DNA of 64,000 nucleotides. Origin: Rhodobacteraceae bacterium HLUCCO07 (lineage in GTDB: Bacteria > Pseudomonadota > Alphaproteobacteria > Rhodobacterales > Rhodobacteraceae). The notes under the pieces were generated by a model, which did not search any database, was not told the DNA's origin, and saw only the letters and a program-made list of their open reading frames with translations. Both the position numbers and the translations under genes were made by a program. Location: positions 186,541 through 250,540 of the forward strand of contig LJSU01000024.1 in assembly GCA_001314705.1 (NCBI GenBank), read 5' to 3'. Within the stretch, counting starts at the first letter, position 1. Every line of letters begins with the position of its first letter. Below, in pieces: positions 1-10,735 of this stretch.

Positions 1-2
1 GC

Positions 3-2072
<2,070 letters not shown>

Positions 2073-2096
2073 AGCGGACCGTTCGCAAATCCTGCA

Positions 2097-2137
2097 CCCT
2101 CCGGCCCTGTGGCCGGGGGGGGGCGCGTTTTCCTTTT
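2097..2137 (+). terminator. Rho-independent terminator after acnA
   Basis: Ten-base stem CCCTCCGGCC / GGCCGGGGGG around a CTGT loop, followed by a G-run and the T-rich TTTTCCTTTT stretch. It begins 25 bases after the acnA stop. Confidence 0.7.
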
Positions 2138-2176
2138 GAGTATTTCCGGCAAGATGAAGCCCGGGGCGGGCGCCTT

Positions 2177-2291
2177 GTTAACCAATGTCGCGCCGATTTG
2201 CGCTGCAACGCGGCGGTGCACGCGGGGCAGCCGGGTGGCAGCCGGGGATCACCCCCCGATCTTTCGCGGAAAAACCCGCGTTAACCTTGCA
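2177..2291 (+). repeat. GTTAAC-bounded intergenic repeat, copy A
   Basis: First of three copies of the same intergenic element. GTTAACC at 2177 and again at 2280 (103 bp apart) enclose a core with GGCAGCCG at offsets 49 and 60 and TCACCCCCC at offset 72. The same offsets occur in copies B (20440) and C (28102). It lies between the acnA terminator and trmD. The second GTTAACC is followed by TTGC. Confidence 0.75.
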
Positions 2292-2347
2292 GTGCGCCAC
2301 GTTGACAGGTTGTTTGCATCGCGCGCGCTTTGCCCTATGAGATGCGC

Positions 2348-3139
2348 ATGACCGACCGCCCCAGATCCCATGGCCGCAAGTCCATCGCCCCCAGCGCGGC
2401 ACCGCGCGACCTGATGCAGGAAAACCGCCTGGCCCATGCCTGGACGGCGCAGGTCATCACCCTGATTCCCAACGCTTTTCCCGGTGTCCTGGGCGAAAGC
2501 CTGACCGGCCGCGCGCTCAAGGACGGGCTGTGGCAGCTCGACGCGATCGACCTGCGTCCCTTCGGCATCGGCAAGCATCGCAACGTCGATGACACGCCCG
2601 CGGGCGGCGGCGCGGGCATGGTGCTGCGCGCCGACGTGCTCTCGGCGGCCATCGAACATGCCCGAAGACAGGCCCGCAACCCCTTGAAACTCATCTACCT
2701 TTCTCCGCGCGGGCGGCCCTTTGACCAGGCCATGGCGCGCGAATTTGCTACCCTTCCCGGCCTCACCCTGCTTTGCGGGCGCTTCGAAGGGGTGGATCAG
2801 CGGGTGCTCGATCATTACGCCATCGAAGAGGTGAGCCTCGGCGATTTCGTCCTGACCGGGGGCGAGTTGGCCGCGCAGGCCGTGATCGACGCCACGGTGC
2901 GGCTCTTGCCCGGCGTCCTCGGCAATGCCGCCAGCACCGAAGAAGAGAGCTTTTCCAACGGCTTGCTGGAACATCCTCAGTTCACGCGCCCGGCCGAATG
3001 GCAAGGCCGCGCGATCCCCGAGGTGCTGATGTCGGGCAACCATGGCGAGATCGCGAAATGGCGCCGCGCGCAATCCGAGGCGCTGACCCGCCAGCGCCGC
3101 CCCGATCTCTGGGCCGCGCGGGACAAGGGCAAGGGCTGA
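2348..3139 (+). CDS. trmD: tRNA (guanine-N1-)-methyltransferase TrmD
   Basis: Methylates G37 of tRNAs read next to the anticodon, using S-adenosylmethionine, and so prevents frameshifting. 263 aa from the ATG at 2348; an in-frame ATG at 2342 and a TTG at 2330 also exist, but the MTDRP start fits roseobacter TrmD N-termini, which carry a ~30-residue extension before the conserved WTAQVITLIP strand. The PAGGGAGMV loop, CGRFEGVDQR and the knot segment GGELAAQAVIDA are all present (SPOUT trefoil-knot fold). In many alphaproteobacteria trmD sits beside rplS, as here, which supports the call. Confidence 0.95.
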   Translation: MTDRPRSHGRKSIAPSAAPRDLMQENRLAHAWTAQVITLIPNAFPGVLGESLTGRALKDGLWQLDAIDLRPFGIGKHRNVDDTPAGGGAGMVLRADVLSAAIEHARRQARNPLKLIYLSPRGRPFDQAMAREFATLPGLTLLCGRFEGVDQRVLDHYAIEEVSLGDFVLTGGELAAQAVIDATVRLLPGVLGNAASTEEESFSNGLLEHPQFTRPAEWQGRAIPEVLMSGNHGEIAKWRRAQSEALTRQRRPDLWAARDKGKG

Positions 3140-3156
3140 GCCCGCGCCATTAACCC

Positions 3157-3185
3157 TTGCGAAAAAGGCCCACGCGCACTATACG
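3157..3185 (+). promoter_or_regulatory. Sigma-70-type promoter of rplS-rpmE
   Basis: TTGCGA (3157-3162), a 17-base spacer, and TATACG (3180-3185). The -35 is embedded in ATTAACCCTTGCGA, the same TTAACC-TTGC arrangement that ends the intergenic repeats. It would give a leader of roughly 220 bases before rplS. Confidence 0.5.
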
Positions 3186-3411
3186 GGCGCAGATCCGGGA
3201 ATCGGCGCTGTCCTTTTCCCGGGTTTTCGTTTTCGCCCCATCTGGCGCCCGGGTGCTTCCCCGGCCCCGCCCGCGGCAAGAACGAGCCGGACAAGAAACG
3301 TTGACCTGACCTGCGGCGGGCGCATCCCGCGGACCCGATCGAAGACCGCAGCTCTGAGGCACGAACCACCTTTGCGGAAGAAAACCGCAAGCATTTGAAG
3401 GAGTTAGGTCA

Positions 3412-3804
3412 ATGGACCTGATCGCACAGATCGAGGCCGAGCAAATCGCCTCGCTGGGGAAAGAGATCCCCGATTTCAAGGCCGGCGACACGATTCGCGT
3501 CGGCTACAAGGTGACCGAAGGCACCCGCACCCGGGTGCAGAACTACGAAGGCGTCTGCATCAGCCGCAAGAATGGCGGCGGGATCGCCGGATCGTTCACC
3601 GTCCGCAAGATTTCCTTTGGTGAAGGCGTGGAGCGCGTGTTCCCGCTCTATTCGACCAATATCGAGTCGATCCAGGTGATCCGCCGCGGCCGTGTCCGCC
3701 GCGCCAAGCTCTACTACCTGCGCGCCCGCCGCGGCAAATCGGCCCGGATCGCCGAAGACAGCACCTACAAGCCCAAGACCAAAGCGCAAGGGGACCCGGC
3801 ATGA
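3412..3804 (+). CDS. rplS: 50S ribosomal protein L19
   Basis: Large-subunit protein at the 30S-50S interface. 130 aa, slightly longer than the usual ~115 aa because of a Lys/Ala-rich C-terminal tail common in alphaproteobacteria. Recognised from [20 protein letters not shown], the [17 protein letters not shown] core, and [14 protein letters not shown] near the C-terminus. The stop overlaps the rpmE start (ATGA), so the two are translationally coupled. An AAGGAG ribosome-binding site lies just upstream of the ATG. Confidence 0.97.
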   Translation: MDLIAQIEAEQIASLGKEIPDFKAGDTIRVGYKVTEGTRTRVQNYEGVCISRKNGGGIAGSFTVRKISFGEGVERVFPLYSTNIESIQVIRRGRVRRAKLYYLRARRGKSARIAEDSTYKPKTKAQGDPA

Positions 3805-4022
3805 AAAAAGATATCCACCCCGATTACCACTTCATCGACGTCAAGATGACCGATGGCACCGTGGTCAAGATGCGCTCCACCTGGGGCGCCGAGGGCGACA
3901 CGCTCTCGCTCGACGTGGACCCGTCCGTGCACCCGGCCTGGACCGGGGGCGGCACCCGCCTGATGGACGCCGGCGGCCGCGTCTCCAAGTTCAAGAAGAA
4001 ATACGAAGGTCTTGGTTTCTAA
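3801..4022 (+). CDS. rpmE: 50S ribosomal protein L31
   Basis: 73-aa L31. It lacks the CxxC zinc ribbon, so it is the cysteine-free form usual in this group. [19 protein letters not shown] at the N-terminus and KFKKKYEG at the C-terminus match the family. The start codon overlaps the rplS stop by four bases, and a strong terminator follows 25 bases after the stop, so rplS-rpmE is a closed two-gene operon. Confidence 0.95.
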   Translation: MKKDIHPDYHFIDVKMTDGTVVKMRSTWGAEGDTLSLDVDPSVHPAWTGGGTRLMDAGGRVSKFKKKYEGLGF

Positions 4023-4047
4023 GACTTTTACCCAAACAGAACAACCT

Positions 4048-4082
4048 GCCGCCGCCGGGATTCCGGCGGCGGCTTGCTTTTG
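4048..4082 (+). terminator. Rho-independent terminator after rpmE
   Basis: Perfect 11-bp stem GCCGCCGCCGG / CCGGCGGCGGC with a GATT loop, then TTGCTTTTG. Ends the rplS-rpmE transcript. Confidence 0.85.
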
Positions 4083-4152
4083 CCCCCTTTGACAAGCGGC
4101 ATGATTTGATCCCCTATGGCGGGCATGTCTCAACCATCGAAGGGAATTCACG

Positions 4153-4575
4153 ATGTCGACCCTGCCGCTGCTCTCCGACGACGATCTCAGCCCCGAGGCC
4201 CGCGCTGTCTTCGACGACATCCGCGCCACGCGGCAGACTGAATATGTCAACAATTTCTGGCGCGCACTCGCCCATGACCCCGCACAACTGGCCGCGGTCT
4301 GGGGACGGGTCAAGCAGGTGATGGGCCCCGGCGCGCTCGATCCGCTGACCAAGGAAATGATCTACATCGCTGTTTCCGCTGCCAATTCCTGTGCCTATTG
4401 CGCCCATTCCCACACCGCCGGCGCCCGCGCCAAGGGCATGTCGGACGAGATGTATGCCGAGCTTCTGGCGGTGATCGGGCTGGCCAGCCAGACCAACGCG
4501 CTCGCCAATGCGATTCAGGTTCCGGTGGACGAGGCGTTCAAGGCCGACCAGCCGGCGCTTCGCGAAGGGCACTGA
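4153..4575 (+). CDS. Carboxymuconolactone decarboxylase / AhpD-like protein
   Basis: 140 aa with an all-helical CMD-domain pattern. The redox motif C80-A-Y-C83 followed by H85 and H87 (NSCAYCAHSH) is the AhpD-type catalytic site, so an alkylhydroperoxidase or disulfide-reductase role is more likely than a true decarboxylase. No AhpC partner lies nearby. A TTGACA at 4089-4094 could be a -35, but no convincing -10 follows at normal spacing. The ATG at 4153 is preceded by GAAGGGAA. Physiological substrate unknown. Confidence 0.8.
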   Translation: MSTLPLLSDDDLSPEARAVFDDIRATRQTEYVNNFWRALAHDPAQLAAVWGRVKQVMGPGALDPLTKEMIYIAVSAANSCAYCAHSHTAGARAKGMSDEMYAELLAVIGLASQTNALANAIQVPVDEAFKADQPALREGH

Positions 4576-4675
4576 CGCGGGGTGATCACATCGGGAAAAA
4601 GACCGCCGGCAGGCGACTTGCCACGGATTGCCCCGAAGGGCCATAAGGGGCCACGCCAGCCAAGGACATGCCCCC

Positions 4676-5131
4676 ATGACACGCCCCGAGAACCACACCG
4701 TTCATATCCTCAACGGCCCCAATCTCAACCTCCTGGGCAAGCGCGAACCCGGGATCTACGGCGCGCGCACGCTGGCCGACATCGAGACCGACAGCATCGC
4801 GCTCGGCCGCGATCTGGGGCTGGAGGTGGCCTTGTTCCAGTCGAACCACGAGGGCGGGATCGTCGATCAGATCCAAGCCGCCCGCGAGGTCGCGGCAGGC
4901 CTCATCATCAACCCCGCGGCCTATACGCATACATCTGTCGCCATCCTCGACGCGCTCAACATGTTCGACGGCCCGGTGATCGAGGTCCATATCAGCCAGG
5001 TGCACAAGCGCGAGAGCTTCCGCCATCACTCCTATGTCAGCCTTCGGGCCGATGCGGTCATCGCCGGCTGCGGCACGCAAGGCTACATGCTCGCCCTGCG
5101 GCACATGGCCGAATTGCTCAAGACCGCGTAA
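4676..5131 (+). CDS. aroQ: 3-dehydroquinate dehydratase, type II
   Basis: Third step of the shikimate pathway: 3-dehydroquinate to 3-dehydroshikimate. 151 aa from the ATG at 4676, the standard type II length; an upstream in-frame ATG at 4628 would add 16 unconserved residues. Signature [12 protein letters not shown] carries the active-site lid Arg, NPAAYTHTS the substrate-binding Asn, and [17 protein letters not shown] the catalytic His region. The start of the next gene follows within a few bases, so the two are probably co-transcribed. Confidence 0.95.
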   Translation: MTRPENHTVHILNGPNLNLLGKREPGIYGARTLADIETDSIALGRDLGLEVALFQSNHEGGIVDQIQAAREVAAGLIINPAAYTHTSVAILDALNMFDGPVIEVHISQVHKRESFRHHSYVSLRADAVIAGCGTQGYMLALRHMAELLKTA

Positions 5132-5135
5132 CCGG

Positions 5136-5825
5136 ATGCCCGCCTTTCGCCGATACGCCATCTATTTCGCGCCCGAACCCGGCCCGCTCGCCGATTTCGG
5201 CGCATCCTGGCTGGGCTGGGACGCGGTGGCGGGTGCCCCCCGCCCACATCCCGACCTGCCCGGCCTGCCCCTGCCCGCGTCGGAACTCACCGCGACGCCC
5301 CGCAAATACGGCCTTCATGCCACGCTCAAACCACCCTTCCGCATCGCCGAAACAAGCGACGCGCGCGCGCTCGAGGCCGATCTCGCCGCCCTGGCAAACA
5401 CGCTCGCCCCGGCCAGCGCCGAGGGGCTGGAGGTCTCGCGGATCGGCCGTTTCCTCGCCCTCACCCTGCGCGGCGACCCGACCGGGATTGCCCATGTCGC
5501 GGGCGAGGCCGTGCGCCGCCTCGATCACCACCGCGCACCATCAACCGACGTGGAACTGGCCCGCCGCCGAAAGGCCCGCCTTTCCGCGAAACAGCAGGGC
5601 TATCTCGAAACGTGGGGTTACCCGTATGTTTTCGACGCCTTCCGCTTTCACATCACCCTGACCGGCCCCCTGCCCGACGACATGGTGGAGCCGGTCCGAA
5701 AGACATTGCAAACCGCGTTCGCCCCGCATCTGCCTGCGCCGTTTCATCTGCGCGAGCTTTGCCTTTTCGGCGAGGACGACAAGGGCTGCTTCCACCTTGT
5801 CTCGCGTCACGAGCTGACGGGGTAA
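5136..5825 (+). CDS. DUF1045 family 2H-phosphoesterase-like protein
   Basis: 229 aa. Two H-x-T-L motifs, H61-A-T-L and H172-I-T-L, are the paired catalytic signatures of the 2H phosphoesterase superfamily. The overall pattern (MPAFRRYAIYFAPEPGPLADF at the start) matches DUF1045 proteins usually found in phosphonate operons, yet no phn gene is visible here; it follows aroQ by four bases. A cyclic-phosphate esterase activity is plausible by family, substrate unknown. It converges on the SDR gene with only three bases between stops. Confidence 0.8.
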   Translation: MPAFRRYAIYFAPEPGPLADFGASWLGWDAVAGAPRPHPDLPGLPLPASELTATPRKYGLHATLKPPFRIAETSDARALEADLAALANTLAPASAEGLEVSRIGRFLALTLRGDPTGIAHVAGEAVRRLDHHRAPSTDVELARRRKARLSAKQQGYLETWGYPYVFDAFRFHITLTGPLPDDMVEPVRKTLQTAFAPHLPAPFHLRELCLFGEDDKGCFHLVSRHELTG

Positions 5826-5828
5826 AGC

Positions 5829-6551
5829 CTAGAAAAGGCGCAGGAAAAGTGACCGGGGCAGGAACCGCCCCGCCCGGAACAGCCACGAGAAAACCCGCGG
5901 AAAAGAGGTCGCGAACCGCCCGCTCTTCATCGCGTGCACCACGCGGCGCGCGGCCTCGTCCGGCTCCATGATCATGGGCATGGCAAACTCGTTCTTGTCG
6001 GTCAGGCGCGTGCGGATGAAGCCCGGGTTGATCTGTTGCACCCGCACGCCGGTCCCGCGCAGATCGGCCTGCATGTTCTCGGCCAGGTGCATCACCGCGG
6101 CCTTGCTCGCCCCGTATCCGATCGCGCCGGGCAGCCCGGTGAACCCGGCGAGCGACCCGATCAGCACCAGATGCCCGCGCCCGCGTGCCGCCATGGCGGG
6201 CGCCACCTGCCCCAGCACGCGCACCGCCCCCATGAAATTCACGTCGCACATCGCCTCGACGGCCTCCGGCTTCCATTCCGCGACGCCCAGCGGTTCATAA
6301 AACCCCGCGCAATAGATCATGCCGTCCACCTCGCCCGCCGCCGCCACCGCATCGCGCACCGAAGCCGGATCGGTCACATCCATCGGCACGACCCGCACCG
6401 TCCCGCCGATCTCTTCGGCAAGACTGTCAAGCCGACCGGCCGACCGCGCCGACAGGACAAGCCGCGCACCAGCCTGGTCCAATTCATGCGCCAGCGCCCG
6501 GCCCAGCCCTTCGCTCGCCCCGATGATCCAGAATGTGCGCCCCGCGATCAT
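5829..6551 (-). CDS. Short-chain dehydrogenase/reductase, last gene of the sigma-E operon
   Basis: 240-aa classical SDR. NAD(P)-binding GASEGLG at residues 11-17, the NxxG-like stretch YCAGFYE, a catalytic Ser in IGSLAG and YGASKAA with the Tyr-x3-Lys pair. The start at 6551 is preferred over an upstream in-frame one because it lies one base from the DUF3833 stop. The C-terminus is hydrophobic and basic (FSWLFRAGRFLPR), suggesting membrane association. By position it matches the last gene of the RpoE-controlled operon next to rpoE-chrR known from Rhodobacter sphaeroides (RSP1087-1091); substrate unknown. Confidence 0.85.
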   Translation of the reverse strand: MIAGRTFWIIGASEGLGRALAHELDQAGARLVLSARSAGRLDSLAEEIGGTVRVVPMDVTDPASVRDAVAAAGEVDGMIYCAGFYEPLGVAEWKPEAVEAMCDVNFMGAVRVLGQVAPAMAARGRGHLVLIGSLAGFTGLPGAIGYGASKAAVMHLAENMQADLRGTGVRVQQINPGFIRTRLTDKNEFAMPMIMEPDEAARRVVHAMKSGRFATSFPRVFSWLFRAGRFLPRSLFLRLF

Positions 6552-6552
6552 G

Positions 6553-7101
6553 TCACTCTCCCGCCGGTCGCATGGTCGCAACCAGTTCTGCCACCTTGAT
6601 CCCGAACTTGCGCATCTGCGACCGGTTGAGGATCGTGCCGTTCTCCATCAGGTAAAGCCAGTCCGTGACATCGAGCACATGCCCGCCGCCCTCCTCGGGC
6701 AGGCGAATGCGGTATCGCATGGAAAGCGTCGCGCCGCTCACCTCGCCAGTGGCTTGCCCGATGATGTCATCGGCCTCGGCGGTAAAGGTCCCGTTCTCGC
6801 CCAGCGTCAGGCGCCATTCGCGGCTTTGCTCGCCTCCGCCGGCATAGCGGAAGTCCTCGGCCAGCGTGCCGGTGCTGCCGACCCATGTGCCCTTCATGTC
6901 CGCCACGAAGCGTGACACGACCTGACCGCGCGGGCCATAGATCATGCCCTCGGAAATCAGGTCCCCGGCCAGGTGTTCGCGAATGTCGAAGGCGGGGCCG
7001 GTGGCCCGGTAATGCTCGGGGCGTTGCGACTTGAACCCCAAACCGGGCCGCCACAGGGCAACACTCAGAACCACGATCACGAGCAACAGGGTCAGTTTCA
7101 T
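6553..7101 (-). CDS. DUF3833 family membrane-anchored protein
   Basis: 182 aa. One N-terminal hydrophobic segment (about residues 2-17) anchors it; there is no lipobox cysteine, unlike many DUF3833 members. The rest is a beta-rich domain with conserved G-T-L-A-E-D-F-Y/R-like and DVTDWLYLM segments. Overlaps the MFS gene start/stop region by four bases and abuts the SDR gene, so it is co-translated within the sigma-E operon. Function unknown; the family is regularly found beside CFA-synthase genes, suggesting a role in membrane lipid modification. Confidence 0.75.
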   Translation of the reverse strand: MKLTLLLVIVVLSVALWRPGLGFKSQRPEHYRATGPAFDIREHLAGDLISEGMIYGPRGQVVSRFVADMKGTWVGSTGTLAEDFRYAGGGEQSREWRLTLGENGTFTAEADDIIGQATGEVSGATLSMRYRIRLPEEGGGHVLDVTDWLYLMENGTILNRSQMRKFGIKVAELVATMRPAGE

Positions 7102-8318
7102 CTCATTTCCACTTCCTGAGACAGCCGCGCGACCATCCAGATCGCAACGAGCTTGATAAGACATGGGATCACCGCATAAGCGAGCGTGAGCGTCAGAAGG
7201 CCCCGCGCATCGTTCGTCCCGCCGGGCTGGAACCCGCTCCAGTCGAGCAGCGGCAAAAGCGCCACCGCCGCCACCGCAAGCGCGAGCTTTCCCGCCAGCG
7301 ACCACAGGCCGAACGCCTGCCCCGCGACCTGCCCCGCACGGCCGGTCAGGGCGGCGAACAAGGCCGGCAGGATCACCATGTCGGCCCCCAGCGCAGCGCC
7401 CGACCCGACACAGATGAGCGCAAAGCCCACCACCGCCCCCGGCGGCAAGAGCGCCGCCCCGCCAAAGGACAGGATCGCCAGCGACATCGAGAAAAGCAGC
7501 ACCCGCCGCGTGCCCAGCCGACGCGCCGCCACGGTCCAGAACGGCACTGAGAGCCCGGAGGCCAGGAAGAACAGGATCAGGAACGGCCCCGCCATCCCTC
7601 CCAGCATCAGCCGGTCCTCGACGAAGAACAGAAACAGCGTCGAGGTCATCGCCACCGGCAGGCTGTTGACAAAGGCCAGCAGCAAGAGCCGCCCGCCGCC
7701 CGCCGACCAAAGCGCCCCGTAATCGAGGCGCCCCCGCGATGCATCGCCCGGTCGCCAGAGCCCGCGGGTCGCCGTCCAGACCAGCACCGCCGCCACGGCC
7801 AGCCCGCCCCCGAAAAGCGCATAGCCATCGCGCCCGTCAAAGGGCGCCAGCAGCACCGGCGCAATCGCCGCAAGGATGATCCCCGCAAGCGTGCCCGCCT
7901 CGCGCCATCCCGCCAGCCCGATCAACCCCTCGCGCGACCCCGCCAGTGCAAGGCTCTGACCGTAAAACAGGATCGAGCCGAGGCTGAAGCCGGTGAACAC
8001 CACGACCAGCGACAGCACCAGCCAGAGGACAGGCGCCACCGGCGGCGCCACGGTGAACAGCATCACGAAGCCAAGCGCCATCGCCCCGAGCGCCAGCGCG
8101 GCAAACCCCGCGCGCGCGCCGGGAAAACGGTCGATAAGCCGGCCAAGGAACGGGTCCTGCACGAAATCCACCACCCGCAGCCCGATCAGGATTCCGCCGA
8201 CCGTCGACAGGTCCAGCCCCATCTGCGTCGTCGCATAGCGCGGCAAATGGATATAGAGCGGCAAACCAGCCGCCGCGAGCAGCATCGCGAAAAGACTGAC
8301 CTGCCAATAGCTCATCAC
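7098..8318 (-). CDS. MFS transporter (GPH/sugar-cation symporter-like)
   Basis: 406 aa, about 12 hydrophobic segments. The loop after helix 2 (RVVDFVQDPFLGRLIDRFPG) is the D-x-F-x-D-P-x-x-G-x-x-x-D signature of the glycoside-pentoside-hexuronide:cation symporter branch. It sits inside the CFA/flavoprotein operon, so it may move a lipid-derived or other stress-related compound rather than a sugar. Overlaps both neighbours by four bases. Confidence 0.8.
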   Translation of the reverse strand: MMSYWQVSLFAMLLAAAGLPLYIHLPRYATTQMGLDLSTVGGILIGLRVVDFVQDPFLGRLIDRFPGARAGFAALALGAMALGFVMLFTVAPPVAPVLWLVLSLVVVFTGFSLGSILFYGQSLALAGSREGLIGLAGWREAGTLAGIILAAIAPVLLAPFDGRDGYALFGGGLAVAAVLVWTATRGLWRPGDASRGRLDYGALWSAGGGRLLLLAFVNSLPVAMTSTLFLFFVEDRLMLGGMAGPFLILFFLASGLSVPFWTVAARRLGTRRVLLFSMSLAILSFGGAALLPPGAVVGFALICVGSGAALGADMVILPALFAALTGRAGQVAGQAFGLWSLAGKLALAVAAVALLPLLDWSGFQPGGTNDARGLLTLTLAYAVIPCLIKLVAIWMVARLSQEVEMR

Positions 8319-8833
8319 TGGCCCCTGAGACGGCGCGACAGCGCGACCGAGCGCGCATCATCCGAAAGCCAGATGCCCAGAAACCGTTTGCGCAGGTTCT
8401 CGTGCCGCACCTCGCAGGCACGCGCGCCGTTGAACCAGAAATCCACCCTGTCACCGGCCTGCGCCACGGCCAGGAACCGGTCCCCTTGGGCGACATCGCG
8501 AAAACAGCTTTCGAGTTTTTCGAGGATGATCGGGTGATCGCGCCGCGCCCCCTCGATGCGTTCAAGCTCGCGCGCCGTCGCCTCGACAAGGCGTCCACCG
8601 CTGATCTCGCGCCGATACGCCAGTTCGAGCGCCATCGGCACCTGCCACGAAAACCGCTCTCCACCCTCGATGTAAAGCGCAGCGTCATAAAGCGGCACAC
8701 CGAACCAGCGCACGGTCACACGACCGAGGTTCTGCGCCCCGTCGATACCTGCCGCGACAATATCGGTGCGTGCCTGCCCCTGTCCCGGCATCAGCAGGGA
8801 AACCATGACAAGAAGTGCCGCCAGTTCACGCAT
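8315..8833 (-). CDS. Chalcone-isomerase-like domain protein, exported
   Basis: 172 aa. An N-terminal signal peptide (MRELAALLVMVSLLMPGQGQA) is followed by a domain with VRWFGVPLYDAALYI and FWFNG, as in bacterial chalcone-isomerase-like proteins, which bind fatty acids rather than isomerise flavonoids. The start ATG lies inside the last bases of the CFA gene (8-base overlap). Its position between a CFA-type methyltransferase and a transporter suggests periplasmic fatty-acid handling; this is inference. Confidence 0.75.
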   Translation of the reverse strand: MRELAALLVMVSLLMPGQGQARTDIVAAGIDGAQNLGRVTVRWFGVPLYDAALYIEGGERFSWQVPMALELAYRREISGGRLVEATARELERIEGARRDHPIILEKLESCFRDVAQGDRFLAVAQAGDRVDFWFNGARACEVRHENLRKRFLGIWLSDDARSVALSRRLRGQ

Positions 8834-9983
8834 GGACGAGTTCCACCTGCACCACGTCGGTCTGGGCCAGCGCGAAACTCGACGCGCAGATTTCGAGGTA
8901 ATACTGCCAGTTGCGCATGAAGGCCCGGTCATAGCCCAGCGCCTCGATCCGCGGGCTGGCCGCCACCAGGCGCTCGGCCCATGTCCGGCAGGTGCGCGCG
9001 TAATCCTCGCCAAAGGCCAGGCTGTCGCGCACGATCAACCCCGCGCGGCGCGCCTGCTCGGCGATCACGCTGTCCGACAGCAACATGCCCCCCGGAAAGG
9101 TATAGTGGCGGATGTAGTCGGTGCCCTTGCGATACTTGGGGAAATACGCGTCCGGCACCGTGATCGCCTGCACCACCGCGCGCCCGCCCTCGGCCAGCCG
9201 CGCCTTGAGCGTTGCGAAATAGCTGGGCCAGTAACGCTCGCCCACCGCCTCGATCATCTCGATCGACACGATATTGTCGAACTTGCCTTCGGTATCGCGG
9301 TAATCGCGCAGCTCGATCCGCGCCCGCCCATCGAGCCGCGCATCGGCAAACCCCTTCTGGCTGGGCGAGATGGTGATGCCGGTCACATCGCGGCCCTGAT
9401 CCGCCGCGCGCTCGGCAAACCCGCCCCAGCCGCAACCGATCTCCAGTATCCGCTCGCCTTCGCTCATCCGGGCCAGCGCGTGGTCGTATTTGCGGTTCTG
9501 CGCGCGCTCCAGATCGTTGTCGCCCGGTGCGAACATCGCCGAGGAATAGGTCATGCCCTCGTCCAGCCAAAGCTGGTAGAACTCGTTTCCGACATCGTAA
9601 TGCGCCCGAATGTTGCGCGCCGCGCCCTTTTGCGAATTCGCCCGCAGGATGCGATCCACCGCACGGAATTTCAGCCCGCTCCAGAACCCCGGGTAGGCGA
9701 ACCGCGTCAACTCGTCGAGGTTGAGCGTCGCCACCGTCGCCAGCGTCTCGATCGACGGCGTGTCCCAAAGCCCCGCGACATAGGCTTCGCCAAGCCCGAT
9801 ATCGCCACGCACCGCCATCGCCGTGACCACGCTCCAATCGTGCAACTCCATCACCGCCTGCGGGGCGCCGTTGCCGAAATCATGGTGTTCGCCCTCGGGC
9901 GTGACGAGATGCAGGCTCCCCTTGCGGATGCGACTGCAGCTTTCCAAGAATTCGTGTCTGACACGTTTTGTGACGAACAGCAT
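8826..9983 (-). CDS. cfa: Cyclopropane-fatty-acyl-phospholipid synthase-type SAM methyltransferase
   Basis: 385 aa. Uses S-adenosylmethionine to methylate double bonds in phospholipid acyl chains. SAM-binding LEIGCGWGGFAERAAD, lipid-binding HYDVGNEFYQLWLD and the catalytic-region segments FDNIVSIEMIEAVG and DYIRHYTFPGG are all present. Related alphaproteobacterial enzymes either make cyclopropane or start furan fatty-acid synthesis; the sequence alone does not separate these. A one-base overlap with the DUF1365 gene couples translation. In Rhodobacter a homologue (RSP2144) is sigma-E controlled and needed for full ChrR turnover, but it lies elsewhere on that genome. Confidence 0.9.
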   Translation of the reverse strand: MLFVTKRVRHEFLESCSRIRKGSLHLVTPEGEHHDFGNGAPQAVMELHDWSVVTAMAVRGDIGLGEAYVAGLWDTPSIETLATVATLNLDELTRFAYPGFWSGLKFRAVDRILRANSQKGAARNIRAHYDVGNEFYQLWLDEGMTYSSAMFAPGDNDLERAQNRKYDHALARMSEGERILEIGCGWGGFAERAADQGRDVTGITISPSQKGFADARLDGRARIELRDYRDTEGKFDNIVSIEMIEAVGERYWPSYFATLKARLAEGGRAVVQAITVPDAYFPKYRKGTDYIRHYTFPGGMLLSDSVIAEQARRAGLIVRDSLAFGEDYARTCRTWAERLVAASPRIEALGYDRAFMRNWQYYLEICASSFALAQTDVVQVELVHA

Positions 9984-10735
9984 CAGCTGACCTCCTGTCT
10001 CGGCGGTGCGGGCCGGCTGCGATAGCGCGCGCCCTTGAGTTTCAGGCGCAACGCCTGCCAATGGATAAGTGCGATCGTGCGCAACGCCCCGAACGGCCGG
10101 CGCAGCGCGGCCCACAGGATCGACCGATCTGTCAGGGGTTTGCGCGCGCCCTGCAGCGTCGCCACGACCCCCTCGGCGCCGTTTTCATGCAGGATTCGGA
10201 TGGCGATCCGGTCCGCCCGGATGTCGAAACGGAAGCGATAGGCGCCCTCAACGTCCTGAAACGGCGAGACGTGAAAGATCTTGCGCGACGTCAATTCCGT
10301 CTCCCGCGTGATCGGGGCGAACCCGTCGCGGTGGCAAAGGTAACTGTGGCGGTCTCCGAACGTGTTGTTGACCTCGGCAATGACCGCGCGCACGGCGCCG
10401 CCCTCCATCGCCAGCCAGAAACTCACCGGGTTGAACACGTATCCCAGGAACCCCGGCTGCGTCAGAAGCAGGATCTGCACCCCGTCCAGGTCAAGCCCCG
10501 CCCGCGCCAGGACTTCCCGCGCCCAGCGCACCCCCCGGCCCCGGCCCCGCTCTCCGCCGTGATGGCGGTCCATCACGGAAAAAAGGTTGAACCGGTTGCG
10601 CGAGAAGAGGCGCGGGATGGCCTGCGCCTCTGGGTCGATCAGGACGTAATCCACCCCGTAGCGAAACGCGTTGCGGATATTGCCGCGCCGCGCATGCGTG
10701 GTGCTGCCCGCGATATGTTCGGCGCGCAGGCTCAA
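9983..10735 (-). CDS. DUF1365 family protein
   Basis: 250 aa. Conserved FRYGVDYVLIDP, PGFLGYVFNPVSFW, EVNNTFGDRHSYL and KIFHVSPFQDVEG segments define DUF1365, a family of unknown biochemistry that travels with CFA synthases and flavin amine oxidases. It lies second in the operon, overlapping both neighbours. By order it corresponds to a gene of the Rhodobacter RSP1087-1091 operon, where genes have been tied to furan fatty-acid synthesis (UfaD, UfaO); which role maps to this gene cannot be read from sequence. Confidence 0.85.
   Translation of the reverse strand: MSLRAEHIAGSTTHARRGNIRNAFRYGVDYVLIDPEAQAIPRLFSRNRFNLFSVMDRHHGGERGRGRGVRWAREVLARAGLDLDGVQILLLTQPGFLGYVFNPVSFWLAMEGGAVRAVIAEVNNTFGDRHSYLCHRDGFAPITRETELTSRKIFHVSPFQDVEGAYRFRFDIRADRIAIRILHENGAEGVVATLQGARKPLTDRSILWAALRRPFGALRTIALIHWQALRLKLKGARYRSRPAPPRQEVS

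Noticed and set aside
4089-4119. TTGACA at 4089 with CTATGG as a promoter of the AhpD-like gene
   Set aside because: Spacer is 19 bases and the -10 is poor; not strong enough to list.
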